This document shows, piece by piece, positions 47,817 through 59,380 of a stretch of DNA of 64,000 bases. The notes below the pieces were generated by a model. It searched no databases and was not told where the DNA came from. It saw only the letters and a list, made by a program, of their open reading frames with translations. The DNA is taken from contig NC_079214.1 of NCBI RefSeq assembly GCF_029633865.1, positions 20,366,950-20,430,949 on the forward strand, read 5' to 3'. Position 1 is the stretch's first letter. Each line of letters starts with the position of its first letter. Made by a program: the position numbers and the translations under genes. This DNA comes from Lampris incognitus. Taxonomy: Eukaryota > Chordata > Actinopteri > Lampriformes > Lampridae.

Positions 47817-47982
47817 CACTGTCTCGGAGGAGAGAAGACACTTTCTATAAGTCCCCCAGCAATGAGAGCTTTGCTTTTGGCTAAAGGCTCAAGCACTTGG
47901 TTGAGGAAACGTGCAGCTCCAGATGTGCGGACTTCATAGACAAACAGCAGCACCACACGAAGCTCAGGGTTATCAACTAGTC
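47817..47982 (-). CDS. fbxo22: fbxo22 internal exon (FIST domain)
   Basis: Internal exon of 166 bases on the minus strand with acceptor TTAG (47983-47986) and donor GTAAGT (47811-47816). It is 2 + 54 codons + 2 bases and encodes LVDNPELRVVLLFVYEV, GAARFLNQVLEPLAKSKALI and AGGLIESVFSPPRQ. It aligns with the FBXO22 segment 'LLDNPELRVVLVFGY' by recognition. It is only 162 bp from the preceding exon (48145-48297). No disruption is visible. Confidence 0.93.
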
Positions 47983-48144
47983 CTAAGAGTGGAAGGGATG
48001 CACATTAAACAAAGTACCAATACAGACATGTTGAAAGGTTTAAGATACAAAATATTCACCAGGTAACTAGCCTCTGGTTGGCCTTTTTTTGTTGTCTGGA
48101 CTAATAAACAATGCAACAGGCCAGTCTTAAATTTGAACTCTGAC

Positions 48145-48297
48145 CTGCTTCCTCCAGGGCTGATTGAGAGATGGTCTTCTTGCAGAAATGGAATGACCTG
48201 ATGTGGACACCGTCCATGCTGGGAAACATGATGGCATATCCTGCCTCTCCCTCCTGGTGCTCCTGGGGAGGGCTGGAGTAAGAGCCACTGGGAGTCA
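48145..48297 (-). CDS. fbxo22: fbxo22 internal exon
   Basis: Minus-strand exon of 153 bases between acceptor TGTGCAG (48298-48304) and donor GTCAGA (48139-48144). It encodes TPSGSYSSPPQEHQEGEAGY, then AIMFPSMDGVHIRSFHFCKK and ISQSALEEA. This corresponds to the FBXO22 stretch following 'GIVVTP', with the conserved EGEAGYAIMFP core. Phases: it begins with two bases completing a Leu codon and ends with one base completing a Gly codon, both matching the neighbouring exons. Confidence 0.92.
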
Positions 48298-48724
48298 CTG
48301 CACAAGCAGGGAAACATTAAGCACCATATCGCTTTAGAACGTAACATACAGAATCATGTACATTTAAACAACATCTGCTGCGACGTTGTTTGCATGTTAA
48401 TGCAAAGTGTAAATGCATGCAGTACGCATTGAGTTCAGAATGCAAGCAGATCTACCAGACCACATTTGGTGGTGGTCTGTTTCACATTGTGATCAGATCT
48501 CAGGCAGAGTCAGCCAGGTATAAATGCAATTCATACAACGTGATCGCATTTGGGAAAGAGGAGGCGCCAACTGTACCATTTGAATATCATTCTGTACTCT
48601 TAATCACAAAAGAGAAAAAGTATATTCTAGGCTATGCAAGAACAGCCAGGTGAGAATTCAGGAATAAGCACCATGGACAGTGCCGCACAGCTCGTCAGCC
48701 AGCACAAATAATAATTTTTTTTCT

Positions 48725-49143
48725 TCCCCCTTTTCTCCCTAGTTGTACTTGGCCAATTACCCCACTCTTCCGAGCCATCCCGGTCGCTGCTCCACCCCCT
48801 CTGCCAATCCGGGGAGGGCTGCAGACTACCACATGCCTCCTCCGATACATGTGGAGTCGCCAGCCGCTTCTTTTCACCTGACAGTGAAAAGTTTTGCCAG
48901 GGGGACATAGCACGTGGGAGACTCACCCTATTCCCTCCAGTCTCCCCCCCAAGCAGGTGCCCCGACTAACCAGTGGAGGCGCTAGTACAAAGGACACAAA
49001 CCCCGCATCCGGCGTCCCACCTGCAGACACGGCCAACTGTGCCTGTAGGGACACCTGACCAAACCGGAGGTAACACGGGGATTTGAACCAGCAATCCCCA
49101 TGTTGGTAAGCAACAGAATAGACCGCCACTCCACCCGGACATC
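48725..49143 (-). mobile_element. SINE family A, minus strand, in the fbxo22 intron
   Basis: Reverse-complement copy. The head is at 49143 (GTCCGGGTGGAGTGGCGGTC) and the tail at 48725. It lies between the fbxo22 exons at 48297 and 56391. Confidence 0.88.
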
Positions 49144-49399
49144 CCGAACAATAATTTTTTATCTCCCAGGTTTTGCTGTTCGATTTTGTATTGTTTCCAT
49201 TTTACAAAACTGAAAACATTTCTAAGGAAATACAGCTCTGCATTTGGTAAGACTTAAATGCATAAACTACATTTTTAGAAAAGTTGTGCGTTCTGTATTG
49301 TTTGATCTCATGGAATCGTGCAGCTTGGCAGGTAGCATGAAATTGCATTCCATTTAAAAGCTAACAAGTGTTAAGGACACTTTAAAAATGAATTCAGTG

Positions 49400-49525
49400 T
49401 TGGACTGGCGGCCTGCTGGACTGGCATCTTGTCCAGGGTGTCTCCCCACCTGCTGCCCAATGACTGCTGGGATAGGCTCCAGCATCCCTTCGACCCTGAG
49501 AGCAGGATAAGCGGCTTGGATAATA
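49400..49525 (+). mobile_element. SINE family B, 3' fragment
   Basis: TTGGACTGGCGGCC to GAGCAGGATAAGCGGCTTGG, 5' truncated, inside an fbxo22 intron. Confidence 0.83.
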
Positions 49526-50011
49526 GATGGCTGAATGTATTATATTTAATATAGGATACTGTTTGCAATGCTAGAGATTCGTCATTTCCCTGGTAACACG
49601 TGAAGTTCAATATAAGGGTGTGTCCTACACCCCTGCCGACATTACACATTCAGGTAATATTTATTGGATGACTCTGGACACAAACCCTGTCCTGTTTATT
49701 TTTTAAATGTTCACTGACTTCACATCACCCACCTGTGCATGGGAGAAATTGGGAGAAATGCACAAAAATACCAGGTGTAAATGCAAGGGATGAGATCAGA
49801 TCGTTCATTATCCAGAATATATCAATATACAGTTCGCATGTTAATGCCAGGTGTGAATGGGGCTTAAATGTTAGCAATCTATTTTTCCCAGTCTTTACTT
49901 GTATCTTAACTGCCAAAAATGTATTATGTACAAAAATAATCACCAACCTGTATCAATTAATATTCTCAGTGCAAAATTCAATACAAAAAATTTGGTTTAT
50001 CAGAAGAGGAA

Positions 50012-50190
50012 ACTTTGTTTGTCATTGTACATACATACAATGAAATTTTTTTCACTGCATTTAACCCACCCTGTGCTAGGAGCAGTGGGAAGCTGCAGTA
50101 CAGTGCCCAAGGACCAACTCCAGTTCTTTCTTCCTATTGCCTTGATCAGGGGCACAGGCAGGAGTATTAACCCTAACATGCATGTCTTTT
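50012..50190 (-). mobile_element. SINE family C, 3' part
   Basis: Matches the 3' half of the copy at 33298 (AACTGGAGTTGGTCCTTGGG, GGGTGGGTTAAATGCAGTG, ATGTACAATGACAA). The head is missing. Confidence 0.78.
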
Positions 50191-50242
50191 GATTATTGTC
50201 AATTTTGCAGTCAGCCATCAAGGTGCAGAAAATACCGGTTTT

Positions 50243-51492
50243 ATGGGTTATTCTCATATTACGTCACATATCACGTGATGGCAACCCCCCCCCCCCCACC
50301 ACCACCATGCTGAAGGACAATGGCTCCAATCCGTAGGATACTGTGTTGCTCTCACTGCGCGATGCTAGACGTTTTCTAAACAGTCAGAGTGATGGACAGC
50401 ATTTGTTTCAAGGTTTGATTCATACAGAATAGCCATCGTGGTTCGATATTTTACAATTTCTGCGCCGTTTTTGGTCGTTCCAACTGAACTGAAAGAGAGC
50501 GGAACCAGGCCTACTTTCGCTTTCCAAAGATAATCAGCCATCAAGGAAAAGAAACTCGAAGGTTGTCAGAGGAAAGAAGAAGAAAATGGATATCGAGGAT
50601 AAGTCAGGAAGATTTTACAGATGAAAATTAGTATCATGCAGAAGTTAAAATACCTGCTTTTACAAAAGGGAAAAAGCAGCTTGGTCCTTTAGAAATTGAG
50701 GCAACAAGAAAAACTGCATCTGTCCGCATCCATGTGGAGCATGTCATTGGCCTAGTACGGAGAAAATTTACAATTTTACAAGGAATTTTACCGACAGACT
50801 ACCTCAGTAATAAGGATAGTGCTGGTATGATGACAGTGGATAAAACTGCCTTTGTTTCTTGTGCATTGACAAATGTGTGTGACTCAGTAGTTCCTTCAGA
50901 CTGATACAACTTTCAAGTTATATCATTGTATAAAACTGGTGAAATACTTTTTTAAGAAATAAAAGCATTTAAAAATGAAGACATTTCAATTTTCTTAGAC
51001 ATTTTTCAATTGTGTGTCAATCATCATCAGCAGTTATAAGCTAAATCTTAAAATTACATGGTTTGAATATAACTGGTACAAGAGGGAGAGAAGCTGCTTT
51101 TGTTTAGTAAATTTGCCAACATATTGGTCTAACATATTGATAAGTGCGGGGTTTTCCATACATCTCTCCTTGGTTTTTCCATCTAAAGCTTTTACATAAT
51201 TCTTGACTGAAGCCATCGCAGAATTACATGAGATTGAATCTGATCCTTTGCACTGTTAGGCCAGAACTTTATAAAATTTATTTTGCGAACTGTTTTTCGA
51301 AGAGTGGATTCACAACTGCGATGTTTTGTTTCCGTACGTTTGTCCGTTTTTCGCTTAAAATTTCGTTCTTGTAAACACAGATCGACAATGAGAACTTCAG
51401 TGTAAACAGTGGTTGCTAAGGTCTAGCTGTCCTCCAACATGGCAGAGCTGTTTGTTGTCAATGAAAATGTCGTGTGATTGAGAAGAACCCAT
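50243..51492 (+). mobile_element. ISL2EU/THAP-type DNA transposon, internally deleted
   Basis: Ends ATGGGTTATTCTCA (50243) and, reversed, ATGGGTTCTTCTCA (51492) form short inverted repeats. A THAP-like N-terminus (about 50468-50630: YFRFPKIISHQGKETRRLSE, RKWISRISQEDFTDEN) is followed almost directly by a transposase C-terminus. The stretch at 51216-51034 on the minus strand (MASVKNYVKALDGKTKERC) may belong to an oppositely oriented second gene such as these elements carry. Most of the catalytic domain is deleted. It lies in the fbxo22 intron. Confidence 0.6.
50644..50904 (+). pseudogene. DDE_4-type transposase C-terminal fragment
   Basis: Open frame of 86 residues ending at TGA 50902-50904: [64 protein letters not shown] holds the Glu expected as third catalytic residue in this group. 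The preceding catalytic Asp residues are absent and the THAP part upstream contains stops (TGA at about 50491, TAG at about 50629). Confidence 0.75.
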
Positions 51493-52688
51493 TCCAGGCT
51501 GTGCGTTAAATCTACAGCAGATAACAGTGAGATTCAACCTCATCTGGTCCCAGCAAGAGATCCACAACAGATTTCATTCATTTAAGTATACAGGAGGAGG
51601 GTTGGTGAGCCTGTGTTGACCCTTAGTGGCAAAACCACAGAACGAATGTTATCACAAACAGCGCAGGCTGCCATTAAACCTGATAGACGATGGCAGTCTG
51701 ATAACCCATCAGCTTGAGGAAAGAGAACATGGCTGATGGAGAGTCATTCTCCAGAGGGTCGAGATTATACGGAGAAATGGAGAGTGCAGCACCAGGCAGA
51801 CCAGACAATCCATCAGAGCAACAGCCGAGGACATGCCAGCCACCAGCAAGGTTTTCTAACTAGGCAGCACGGCTGGAGGATTAATACATTGCCTCCTATG
51901 CTGAAAACTGAGCTTCTCCCCTTTCCTCAGCCTGCGTAATGTTCCAATTCTCTTGAACAGTGTTCTCGATCTCTCATGTCACAGATACCCAAACAGACGC
52001 ACATTCGACGACACCTATTTCAGGGATGTAGTCCCAGACATGCCCACAATGAGTGGTTTTGATTTAATACTGAATGGTAGAACTTGCTACACTGTTTGTA
52101 TTCGGTGCAAAGAATGAAATCTATGATTAGAGAAGTCATTTTTATACATTCTCCAATTGTGTTTATTAGTATTTGATTGGAGTGAAATTAAACAATTCCT
52201 CATTTTGTTCAGGGCCACCTCAAAAGAATCCTTGAGGGTCTGAGGCTCCACACTAAAAACCACTACTCTAGCACAGTCAGGAGGTTCAAGACTAAAGTGG
52301 TACAGCAGTTATTTCATGCTTTCAAATTTGTCTTGGAACAGGGGTCAGGTCACACACATACTATCATGCCGCACTTTTGTCTCCCTTTTTTTTTCTGTTC
52401 CTCTCAACAAATTAAGCTACCACCAAATTCAAAACAGAAAGAAAAAGGAAATTCTCATTTACCCTGCAGAATAGTGAACCTCAGGGAACATTACATTGTT
52501 TTCAATAACCATGGCTCCTTTAATTCCAAAGTACACAGCAGAAGCTACATTTTTTAAATAAGCAAAAGAAGCATTAGTGTTTTATATTATCAAGAGGTAC
52601 AATATATACATTTATCTACTTAAATAAAAATAACACATCCACGAAACTCATATATAATATGCTAATCAAAGTATTGATTTATATATAT

Positions 52689-52690
<2 letters not shown>
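51493..52690. other. fbxo22 intron, nothing recognised
   Basis: No exon or repeat family identified between the ISL2EU-like element and the (CA)n tract. Confidence 0.5.

Positions 52691-52692
<2 letters not shown>

Positions 52693-52734
<42 letters not shown>
52693..52734. repeat. (CA)n microsatellite
   Basis: About 20 CA units immediately left of the LINE hairpin at 52736. Confidence 0.92.
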
Positions 52735-52735
<1 letters not shown>

Positions 52736-52736
<1 letters not shown>

Positions 52737-53045
52737 CATCTCAATCTCACCTCTCTTGCTTTGTCTTCAAACCGTCCAGGTCAGGTTGGACGGTTTGCAG
52801 ACAAAGCAAGAGGGGCAAGATTGAGATGGTTTGGACATGTACGGAGGAGAGTGGCTGGGTATATTGGGAGAAAGATGCTGAAGATGGAGCTGCCAGGCAA
52901 GAGGAAAAGAGAAAGGCTAAAGAGGAGGCATATGTATGTAGGGAGGACATACATGTGCTGGTGTGACAGAGGAAGATGCAGAGGACAGGAAGAAATGGAA
53001 ACAGATGGTCCACTGTGGTGACCTTTAACTGGAGTAGCCGAAAGA
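52736..53045 (+). mobile_element. RTE-like LINE 3' fragment with an inverted 5' end (copy 4)
   Basis: 52787-53045 is a 3' end of the same LINE (MLKMELPGKRKRERLKRR), ending TTTAACTGGAGTAGCCG. Its first 43 bases (52787-52829) are preceded by an inverted near-copy (52736-52778) with a 8-base spacer, giving a hairpin. (CA)n lies upstream and (TA)n downstream. Confidence 0.85.
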
Positions 53046-53046
53046 A

Positions 53047-53048
<2 letters not shown>

Positions 53049-53077
<29 letters not shown>
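53049..53077. repeat. (TA)n microsatellite at a LINE 3' end
   Basis: About 14 TA units follow the LINE terminus GTAGCCGAAAGAAGAA. Penelope-like copy 5 begins just after. Confidence 0.92.
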
Positions 53078-53078
<1 letters not shown>

Positions 53079-53084
53079 CTTTGT

Positions 53085-53176
53085 TAAAAAAAACACTCAA
53101 TGGTAGGGAAAGTGCTCAACAAATAAGGAGCAAAATAATCCAGTGAGTCATAAAGAATTTACTTGACTCACTGGAT

Positions 53177-53179
<3 letters not shown>
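53085..53179 (+). mobile_element. Penelope-like terminal fragment with fold-back end (copy 5)
   Basis: Starts like copies 1 and 4 (AAAGTGCTCAACAAATAAGG). It then forms a perfect inverted repeat: ATAATCCAGTGAGTC (53135-53149), a 15-base loop, GACTCACTGGATTAT (53165-53179). The loop and right arm are the copy 3 sequence turned round. It is bounded by (TA)n at 53049-53077 and (CA)n from 53180. Confidence 0.5.

Positions 53180-53251
<72 letters not shown>
53180..53251. repeat. (CA)n microsatellite
   Basis: About 36 CA units between Penelope-like copy 5 and the Tc1 copy at 53252. Confidence 0.94.
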
Positions 53252-53254
<3 letters not shown>

Positions 53255-54577
53255 TGAGCCAAAACATTATGACTACCTGCCTAATATGCTGTTGGTCCTC
53301 TGTGCGCCGCCAAAACAGCACCGACCCACCAAGGCATGGACTCTACAAGACCCCTGAAGGTGTCCCATGATATCTGGCACCCAAAAATTAGCAGCAGATC
53401 CTTCAAGTCTTCTAAGTTGTTAAGTGGAGCCACTGTGGATCAAACTTGTCGGTTCAGCACATCCCACAGATGCATAATCAGATTGAGATCTGGTGAATTT
53501 GGAGGCCAGGGCACTACCTTGAACATGTCATCATGTCTTTATGCATGCTCAATAATCCAGATAAGGAAATCACAGAAACTTGAATCAGTTCATCTGGACT
53601 CTCAATAAACTATGTGTCCAGATGAACTGATTCAACTTACTGTGAACACTTCATTATGTTCCTCAAACCTTTCCCGAGCAATGTGTGCAGTGTGGCAGGG
53701 CACATTATCCTGCTGAAAGAAGCCAAAGCCATCAGGGAATACTAATGCCATGAAGGGGTGTACCTGGTCTGCAACGATGTTTAGGTAGGTGGCACGTGAA
53801 ATTGATGTCCATGTGAATGGTCGGACCCAGGGCTTCCTAGTAGAGCATTACCCAGAGCATCACATTCCATCCACTGGCTTTCCGTCTTCCAACGGTGCAT
53901 CCTGGTGCCATCACTTCCCCAGGTAAACAGCATACACGTACACTGCCATCCACATGATCTAAAGGAAAAGGGGACTCATCGGACCAGGCCATCTTCTTCC
54001 ACTGCTTCAAGATCCAGTTCTGATGCTTGCATGCCCATTGAAAGCGCTTTCAACAGCTGACATGGGTAATCATGGGCACTCTGACAAAGCCCCATATGCA
54101 GCAGGGTGTGATGCACTGTGTTGAGACACATTCCTTCTGTAACCATCATTAAAATTTTCTGTGACTTGTGCCACAGTAGAAATTCTGTCAGTTCGGGCCA
54201 GATGGGATAGTCTTTGTTGCCCTTGCACATCGGTGAGCACTGGGTGCCCAACACCCAATTGCCGGTTTGTGGTTTGTCCCTTCTCTGACCACTGTAGATA
54301 GGTACTGGAGCACCCCACAAGCCTTGCCATTTCAGAGATGCTCTGACCCAGTCATCTGGCCATAACAATTTGGCCCTTGTCAGTGTCGCTCAGGTCTTTA
54401 CTCCTGCCAATTTCTCCTGCATCCAATACATTGACTACGAGAACTGATTGTTCGCTTACCATCTAATCTTCTCAGACCGTGACATGTGCCCTTGTCTGGA
54501 GATGATCCATGTTATTTGGTTCACCTGTGTGTACTTTGTTTGGCTCTGCTTGTTTAATGTTTTGGCTAATCAGTGTA
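53252..54577 (-). mobile_element. Decayed Tc1-like transposon with an internal insertion
   Basis: Ends GATGAGCCAAAACATTATGA (left) and, reversed, TGATTAGCCAAAACATTAAA (right) are inverted repeats. The minus strand carries a decayed Tc1 transposase, with segments such as GWDQSISEMARLVG-type sequence around 54330-54370 scattered over frames. About 110 bp at 53535-53645 do not belong and form the hairpin described separately. Confidence 0.8.
53537..53643. mobile_element. Fold-back fragment of a second Penelope-like family
   Basis: Contains ATGCATGCTCAATAATCCAG and a perfect 20-bp inverted repeat: TTGAATCAGTTCATCTGGAC at 53580-53599 and its complement at 53616-53635, with a 16-base loop. The sequence resembles terminal parts of another fish Penelope-like family by memory. 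It interrupts the Tc1 copy at 53252-54577. Confidence 0.5.
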
Positions 54578-54639
54578 TATTTCTCATCTCATCATCAGCC
54601 ACTTCTCCGGGGTCGGGTTGGAGTGGCAGCAAGCTAAGT

Positions 54640-55330
54640 AGGGCACTCTAGACACCCCTCTCCCCAGCAATGCCTTCCAGCTCCTCCTGGGGGATCCAAA
54701 GGCGTTTCCAGGCCATATTGGACATGTAGTCCCTCCAGCGAGTTCTGGGTGTACCCCGGGGTCTCCCCCCAGTTGGATGTGCCCGGAAAACCGCCAAAGG
54801 AAGGTGCCCAGGAGGCATCCTAATCAGATGCCCGAACCACCTCATCTGGCTCCTTTTGATGCGAAGGAGCAGTGGCTCTACTCTGAGCTCCCTCTGGATG
54901 TCTGAGCTCCTCACCCTATCTCTAAGGCTGAGCCCAGACACCCTACGGAGGAAACCAATTTCTGCCGCTTGTATCCGCAATCTCACCCTTTCGGTCACTA
55001 CCCAAAGCTCATGACCCTAGGTGAGGGTTGGAATGAAAATTGACTGGTAAATTGAGAGCTTTGCCTTCCAGCTCAGCTCCGTCTTGACCAAAACGGTCCG
55101 GTACGATGTCCGTATTACTGCTGATGCTGCACCCTCACTCATAAACAAGACCCCAAGATACTTGAATGCCTACACTTGAGGCAACAACTCATCCCCAACC
55201 CAGAGGGGAGCAATCCACCATTTTTCGGTAGAGAACCATGGCCTCAGACTTGGAGGTGCTGACTACCACCCCAGCCATTTCACATCCAGCTGCAAACCAT
55301 GCCAGTGCTGTGTCATGACTAAAATAACCA
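54640..55330 (-). mobile_element. Second RTE-like LINE family, 3' fragment
   Basis: Minus strand 54998-54648 codes VRLRIQAAEIGFLRRVSGLS, then SQMRWFGHLIRMPPGHLPL and GGRPRGTPRTRWRDYM. The upstream part (55330-55000) continues the same element in other frames. It differs from the LINE at 3471 in sequence but has the same kind of C-terminal region. Confidence 0.8.
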
Positions 55331-55424
55331 ATGAAAACAATAACAGGGAGCAAACTACAGAATAATGAATTACTCCTAAATGACCACTAGAGGGGAGAAA
55401 ATACTAATGCAAGTCCTTACAGAA

Positions 55425-55528
55425 CATGACAGGTATGACTTGTAACAAAGGTCACCGGCTGGATTCGAATCAGCAACATTGCAGCCATGTGGTATACACT
55501 GTACCCATTCGGCTACGGAAGCACCCCT
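55425..55528 (-). mobile_element. SINE family D, head fragment
   Basis: Minus strand GGTGCTTCCGTAGCCGAATG, then GATTCGAATCCAGCCGGTGA and TTTGTTACAAGTCATACC, the same layout as at 23514. Confidence 0.7.
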
Positions 55529-56390
55529 GTAATTTTATTCTTGTTACCTCTTTTAACCACACTCAATTTACATCTATTTAACACTTTGTTCTAGAAATTC
55601 AAATACTTCACTTTATTTTGTGTTTAGAAGTCATGTTCCTGAAAAATACAATGTATTTTTAGTCACATTGCCCTGCACTTATAACATGCACCAAAAACAT
55701 TAAACTGGGTGCAAGACTGACAGAAGATGAGGGATCTTCCACCACCAAATTTAAACTAGCCAATAGCGTAGTGATGTCCACATTCTTCCAAAAATGTCCA
55801 ACCAATATTGGCTGTTATACAAATTGCGAAAGTTAGCGGTGCTGTAAATGTCATTTCATGAGACCTTTAACAATCTAGGTGGGGCCAGAAGTACTGTGGG
55901 GTTGAAAAGTTAATCCAAAAGAGGGGCAAAACTTTTTTTTTCTTTCACTGAAAGCAGCTTGTGATGTCATTTTGGCCAATGTATAAATTATGTATAGTAT
56001 TGATAGGTTTCACTAGGTTAAGAGATGCAGAACTGTTTTCAGCTCAAAAATGTGATTCACTGTGTAATTACACTTAAAAAAAAACCAAAAAAAAAAACAG
56101 CATCTACATTTGAGCCCCCAGTTGTCTACATTTGCATTCAATACAAAGACATGTCAGTACACTGATACTGCTTTCTTGTGAAAGATCGAAGGAAATTATG
56201 TCTGCCTGTGATTGACAGGAAATAAGGAAATGGTGGCTAAGAACATTGTCCATTAAAATGCAATTGGACCAATTTTTGTTAAATTATGAGAAAGCTCTTC
56301 CTTTGTAGTCATTATTAGCCTCAGCACATAGACAATAAATGTGACCTTATCTGCAAGGAATAAGGAAATGAAAGGAAGTGAAACACTTAC

Positions 56391-56489
56391 AGACTATGCC
56401 TGGTGTGGAAATGCCTATGATGTCACAGCCTTTGGGGAAGAGGAGGTTCAGTTCTTCAACTGTGTCTGGACTGTGGCGGCTCCTTTTTG
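56391..56489 (-). CDS. fbxo22: fbxo22 internal exon, first one visible in the window
   Basis: Minus-strand exon of 99 bases. The acceptor ends TTTGAAG (56490-56496) and the donor is GTAAGT (56385-56390). It encodes KRSRHSPDTVEELNLLFPKG and CDIIGISTPGIV, equivalent to the human segment around 'KLFPKQCQVLGIVTPGIV'. The last base joins the next exon to give Val-Leu-Thr-Pro. Together the four visible exons code about 270 of the roughly 400 residues of FBXO22. The F-box and the first 130 or so residues must come from exons to the right of the window or hidden in the 7.5 kb up to its edge, where I found none. The following intron (8.1 kb) is full of inserted repeats. Confidence 0.9.
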
Positions 56490-56494
56490 CTTCA

Positions 56495-58085
56495 AATGAA
56501 TCAAGAAAAAAAAACACAGTGAAGAGAATGTTCAGGAGGTTATTTTATGCTTACCCTTTTGATCAACAATCAGAATCTCTCCTGGTAAATTTGACCTTTT
56601 TAACACCAGAGTTCCAGTTTCAGAGAAATTCAGGTCAGCCTACTGCTGGTATATTAAGCAATGTGAACACATCTATTTCTTCGCCCACATATGGGCTGCT
56701 CCAAAGTAGTGTCAGCTACATACCTAAAATGCAAACATTTAAAAGGAGAACAAAACTATAACTCCCAAAATTATAGTCCTTTCAAATAATTTCCTTATTC
56801 TTGCCATTTCACAAGCCATCATAGAAAACTGGCCAATTTTTGATGTGACTCACATGACAAAGTAGTAGGCAGTGAGACTCAGTGGCACATAAAATAGGCT
56901 TCTTAAAACCTTGAACTTTGCCTTTAATAGACGCAAATCAATGAGTAGTGTATTACAGTGTTAAATTGTAGGTAAAAACGCATTATGAAATATTAGTTTA
57001 AAAATAAACAAACACCAAAATATTTGTGTGTTCGCCAATGTTGCCACTTAACATGCTTGACCAGAGCTTACTGTGGTGACAACGGGTCTGCCTATCTAAA
57101 AATATTAAATCAAATCTGCCACGAATCAACACACCCCTAGTAAATGCATAAAATCCTCTGTGTAATATATGACACAACTGTGTTAAGCAACTTCAACTTT
57201 GTAAAATAACAGCCATTGATGTTGGTGCTAAAAAAATTTTTTTTTTAAAAAAGCAAAAGGATATTTTCCATTATATGAAACAAATGCTAATATGCTTAGA
57301 GGGATTGCATTTGCCTAGCAAAAAGCTGTCAAGAACCAGGCAGCAAGGATAATGCTTGATCTGGGATAGCACACACTAAATATTCCAAACGATAAACTTC
57401 TACATGGTACTTATTTTGTGCCTGCAGCTGATGTATATCTATGTATGAGTTGTTAATTGGTGGATCTCCTGCGTAACAACCCATGTGTCTGAAAGATCCA
57501 AATTAATTTCTCGATGCAATTTAAAACCATGGAAATCATGACTGGTTACCATTTTAATTCAATTACTAGATGATGAGAAATGCAGCACGAAACAGAAATA
57601 GACTGTGTATGTGAATAACAGCAATACAGCCCAGACTATCATGCTCCCTTCCACAGTTTATATACAGTCCCATGGCAATGACATTCATTTCTGAATTAAC
57701 GCAGTGGAATGTGGAAATTGTGTGAAAATTTGCATTTAAGGTTAAGGATTCAGTTGTATTTTAACAGAACTTATTTCATTTTTAAGACATCGCCTGATTA
57801 AGAACAGGCTTGCTTGGTACAGAATATTTTTCTTTAGAAACATACACCATGACATTAGATAGCATATATGAACAAAAGGTTGACGTGCCTCATCTCTACC
57901 TGCCAAACCAAAATTTGGCTGTTGTCACCTATGATACCATGGCAGTATTACTACAGAAGAAAGGAGAAGACTCCTGAGAGAATGTGATGTGTTCCAACCA
58001 TCAAGGCTTGAAAGACACAGCAATAACCAAGAAATCCCTCCCTGCGATGAAAATTGCTTAAATTGAAAAATTTGGAAGTATGAAA
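56495..58085. other. fbxo22 intron, nothing recognised
   Basis: AT-rich sequence upstream, in minus sense, of the first visible fbxo22 exon. F-box exons were looked for and not found. Confidence 0.5.
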
Positions 58086-58089
58086 ACTT

Positions 58090-58480
58090 CTCATCTAAGT
58101 TCAGCCTATGGAATAACAGTATAAATATGTGATGAAATAACAGCTAGCCTACAGGGGTACCTATCAATTATTATTAACTTGGACGACCAATCTAGTAGAT
58201 TGACAGCCAGCATTGATGTTGGGTGAGAAGGCCTGGCTCGCAGTCGCCGCTCCAATTCATCCCAAAGATGTTGAATGGGGTTGAGGTCAAGGCTCTGTGC
58301 AGGCCAGTCAAGTTCTTTCCCACATAACTCAGCAAACCATTTCTTTATGGACCTCGCTTTAAGCACTGGGGCATTGTCATGCTGAAACAGGAAAGTGCCT
58401 TCCCCAAACTGTTGCCCAAAACTTGGAAGCACACAATTCTCTAGGATGTCATTGTAAGCTGTCACAAAGAGCTGTCAAAA
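58090..58480 (-). mobile_element. Tc1-like transposase 3' remnant with lost catalytic Glu
   Basis: Minus strand reads [40 protein letters not shown] and QHLWDELERRLRARPSH. HDNAP gives the second Asp. The third position is Gln (IQHLW) instead of Glu. Confidence 0.85.
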
Positions 58481-58722
58481 TTGGCCAAAATGAGGTTTGA
58501 TTATTCCTTCTAAAAAACACATAGGTTCGAACCCATTCGAATATATTTTTGCACATTATGTCCATAAGTGGGCAAAGCAATACGAGAGACACTGCTACTT
58601 GTATAGGTATATTTATTTCAACATAAACATGTCTTTTCAAAGATCTACATAGCTACACATTACAAAATAAACAACTAAAATAATGCTCTATACTATAAAA
58701 CTTCATTTAAAGACCATAGACA

Positions 58723-58753
58723 TCTCTCTCTCTCTCCCTCTCTCTCTCTCTCG
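58723..58753. repeat. (TC)n microsatellite
   Basis: About 15 CT units with one CCC interruption. Confidence 0.92.
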
Positions 58754-58953
58754 ATTGGTGCTAGAGTGAGAGATGAGAATGTGCTCTCTCAGAGTGAGAT
58801 GAATGATTCGCAATTGATGTGTTTTTCGATAGCCCAATTTTTATACAATTTAAGTAATATTCATGCTGATTTGAATAAACAATTTGATAGTATTTTTCCG
58901 TCTTTGCTGAGCAAAGGTTTTGTGCAAAAGGAATTACAAGGTCCCAACTCCTG

Positions 58954-59380
58954 GCGTCCGGGTAGCGTGGCGGTCTATTCCGTTGCCTACCAACACGGGG
59001 ATCGCCAGGTCAAATGCCCGTGTTACCTCCGGCTTGGTCAGGTGTCCCTACAGACACAATTGGCCATGTCTACGGGTGGGAAGCCGGATGTGAGTATGTG
59101 TTCTGGTTGCTGCACTAGCGCCTCCTCTGGTTGGTCGGGGCTCCTGTCCGGAGGGGAGAGGGAACTTGGGGGAATAGCATAAGCCTCCCACACGTGACAT
59201 CCCCCTGGTGAAACTACTCACTGTCAGGTGAAAAGAAGCGGCTGGTGACTCCACATGTATCAGAGGAGGCATATGGTAGTCTGCAGCCCTCCCCGGATTG
59301 GCAGAGGGGTGGAGCACCGACCAGCATGGCTCGGAAGAGTCGGGTAATTGGCCAAAATTCGATTGGGGAGAAAAGGGGGG
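58954..59380 (+). mobile_element. SINE family A, near full length
   Basis: Head GCGTCCGGGTAGCGTGG. Box B is degenerate (GTCAAATGCCC). The body is complete to GATTGGGGAGAAAAG and a G-run at 59377-59385. Confidence 0.88.
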
